A DNA stretch of 64,000 bases, from positions 1 to 64,000 of the forward strand of contig NZ_JAMDGY010000061.1 in assembly GCF_028656955.1 (NCBI RefSeq), read 5' to 3'. Numbering within the stretch: position 1 is the stretch's first letter; every line of letters begins with the position of its first letter. A program made the translations under genes and the position numbers. Positions 63,228-64,000 of this stretch are shown here, one piece after another. The notes under the pieces were generated by a model. It was given only the letters and a program-made list of their open reading frames with translations, did no database searches and had not been told where the DNA came from. Source of the DNA: Pseudomonas fontis. GTDB lineage: Bacteria > Pseudomonadota > Gammaproteobacteria > Pseudomonadales > Pseudomonadaceae.

Positions 63228-64000
63228 ATGCGCAAATACCTCGATATCCCGCAATTCGACGCCCTGCCGGCGCCGGTGTACTTCCGCTACGACGAGTTCG
63301 GCGCCGACACCCACAGCGCCGCGCACCAGCATGCCTGGGGCCAACTCAACTATGCCGCGCATGGGGTGATGCAACTGGAGATCGCCGGGCAGCGCTTTTT
63401 CTCGCCGCCGCAATATGCGGTGTGGATCCCGCCTGACACCGAGCACAGTTGCTACAACCCGCAGGCCATCGTCTACCGCTCGGTGTACCTGTCGCGCGAG
63501 CTGTCCCAGGGCTTGCCGGCACAGGCTTGCACGCTGGTGATCAGCGACATTCTCAAGGCGATCCTTGGCGACTTCGCCAACCGCGACCTGAATGTCGCGC
63601 ACAGCCCGGCAGACCAGCGCCTGGCCGAAGTGCTGGTCGACCAGTTGCAACAGGCCCCGATGCAGACCTGCTACCTGCCTTATGCACAAAGCCCCGGCCT
63701 GCTGGCGATCCTCCAGGCGCTGCACGCCGACCCCGGCGACAACCGCCCGCTGGCGGACTGGGCGGCCAGCGTGCATGTCAGCGAACGCACCCTGGCCCGG
63801 CAGTTCATCCGCGAGCTGGGCATCAGCTTCGGCGACTGGCGCCAGCGCCTGCGCTACCTGCGGGCCATCGAGGCGCTGGAGGGCGCAAGCTCGATTCAGG
63901 AGATCGCCTTCGACCTCGGCTACAGTGCGCCATCGGCCTTCATCGCGATGTTCCAGCGCCAGGCCGGCTGTACCCCGGAGCAATACCGGCGCCAGGCCCG
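63228..64000 (+). CDS. AraC-family regulator, truncated by window edge
   Basis: The frame runs off the window after 257 codons. The N-terminal part is a cupin-like ligand domain (about 1-100, with HQHAWGQLNYAAHG). The C-terminal part has the AraC double helix-turn-helix, with LADWAASVHVSERTLARQF and IQEIAFDLGYSAPSAFIAMF. Little should be missing, since the second HTH is complete. It is divergent from the DMT transporter and has a twin direct repeat at its start. Confidence 0.88.
   Translation, partial: MRKYLDIPQFDALPAPVYFRYDEFGADTHSAAHQHAWGQLNYAAHGVMQLEIAGQRFFSPPQYAVWIPPDTEHSCYNPQAIVYRSVYLSRELSQGLPAQACTLVISDILKAILGDFANRDLNVAHSPADQRLAEVLVDQLQQAPMQTCYLPYAQSPGLLAILQALHADPGDNRPLADWAASVHVSERTLARQFIRELGISFGDWRQRLRYLRAIEALEGASSIQEIAFDLGYSAPSAFIAMFQRQAGCTPEQYRRQA

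Overview
The window comes from a Pseudomonas chromosome, most likely the P. putida group. The basis is high-GC coding sequence, gene order that matches Pseudomonas housekeeping blocks (serB/psd/motAB/rsgA/orn; queG-nnrD-tsaE-amiB-mutL-miaA-hfq-hflXKC-hisZ-purA; tRNA-Leu/rnr/rlmB/rpsF/rpsR/rplI/dnaB; azurin/nadE/pncB/livKHMGF), and several copies of a Pseudomonas-type REP palindrome. No rRNA, prophage, IS element or CRISPR array is visible. Assignments come from reading protein motifs and recalled family knowledge; no database search was run.

Layout. 0-9 kb: a YtjB/Smp-type membrane protein divergent from serB, a two-repeat OAA-type lectin, rhdA-psd, an HDOD protein, and the flagellar stator genes motAB. 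8.9-9.9 kb: two small TIR-like proteins lie between motB and rsgA; this is the main accessory insertion and the best candidate for an undescribed system. 10-26 kb: rsgA, orn, a TRIC/YadS channel and queG, then the long co-directional series nnrD to purA (NAD(P)HX repair, t6A synthesis, cell-wall amidase, mismatch repair, tRNA i6A, Hfq, HflX, HflKC, HisZ, PurA). 26-31 kb: a chemoreceptor and a two-gene Fe(III)-type ABC importer without its ATPase. 31-41 kb: two identical tRNA-Leu(CAG) genes, then RNase R, RlmB, ribosomal proteins S6, S18 and L9, replicative helicase DnaB, and a YgiQ radical-SAM protein.

41-49 kb: a fused circularly permuted ATP-grasp/alpha-E protein with a transglutaminase-like partner (probable peptide-modifying pair), a LOG-family hydrolase with a possible 29-residue protein upstream, azurin with an ANR/FNR-type box, and the NAD salvage/synthesis pair pncB-nadE. 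49-54 kb: a complete branched-chain amino-acid importer livKHMGF, followed by a 690-bp non-coding stretch rich in DnaA-box-like words. 54.5-64 kb: a YdfG-like dehydrogenase, an AGE-family sugar isomerase, a DesT-like repressor, a secreted protein made of five 15-residue repeats, an AsmA-family protein, a ferritin-like protein, OsmE, a lipase without a signal peptide, and a DMT exporter divergent from an AraC-family regulator cut by the window edge. Twin direct repeats sit between the last two genes.

The repeat content is of two kinds: a REP/BIME class with GCCGGCCTTGCCGGC-type arms in five intergenic places, and a distinct 94-bp element of nested palindromes present twice (12.5 and 28.2 kb) that can fold as a multi-branched junction.
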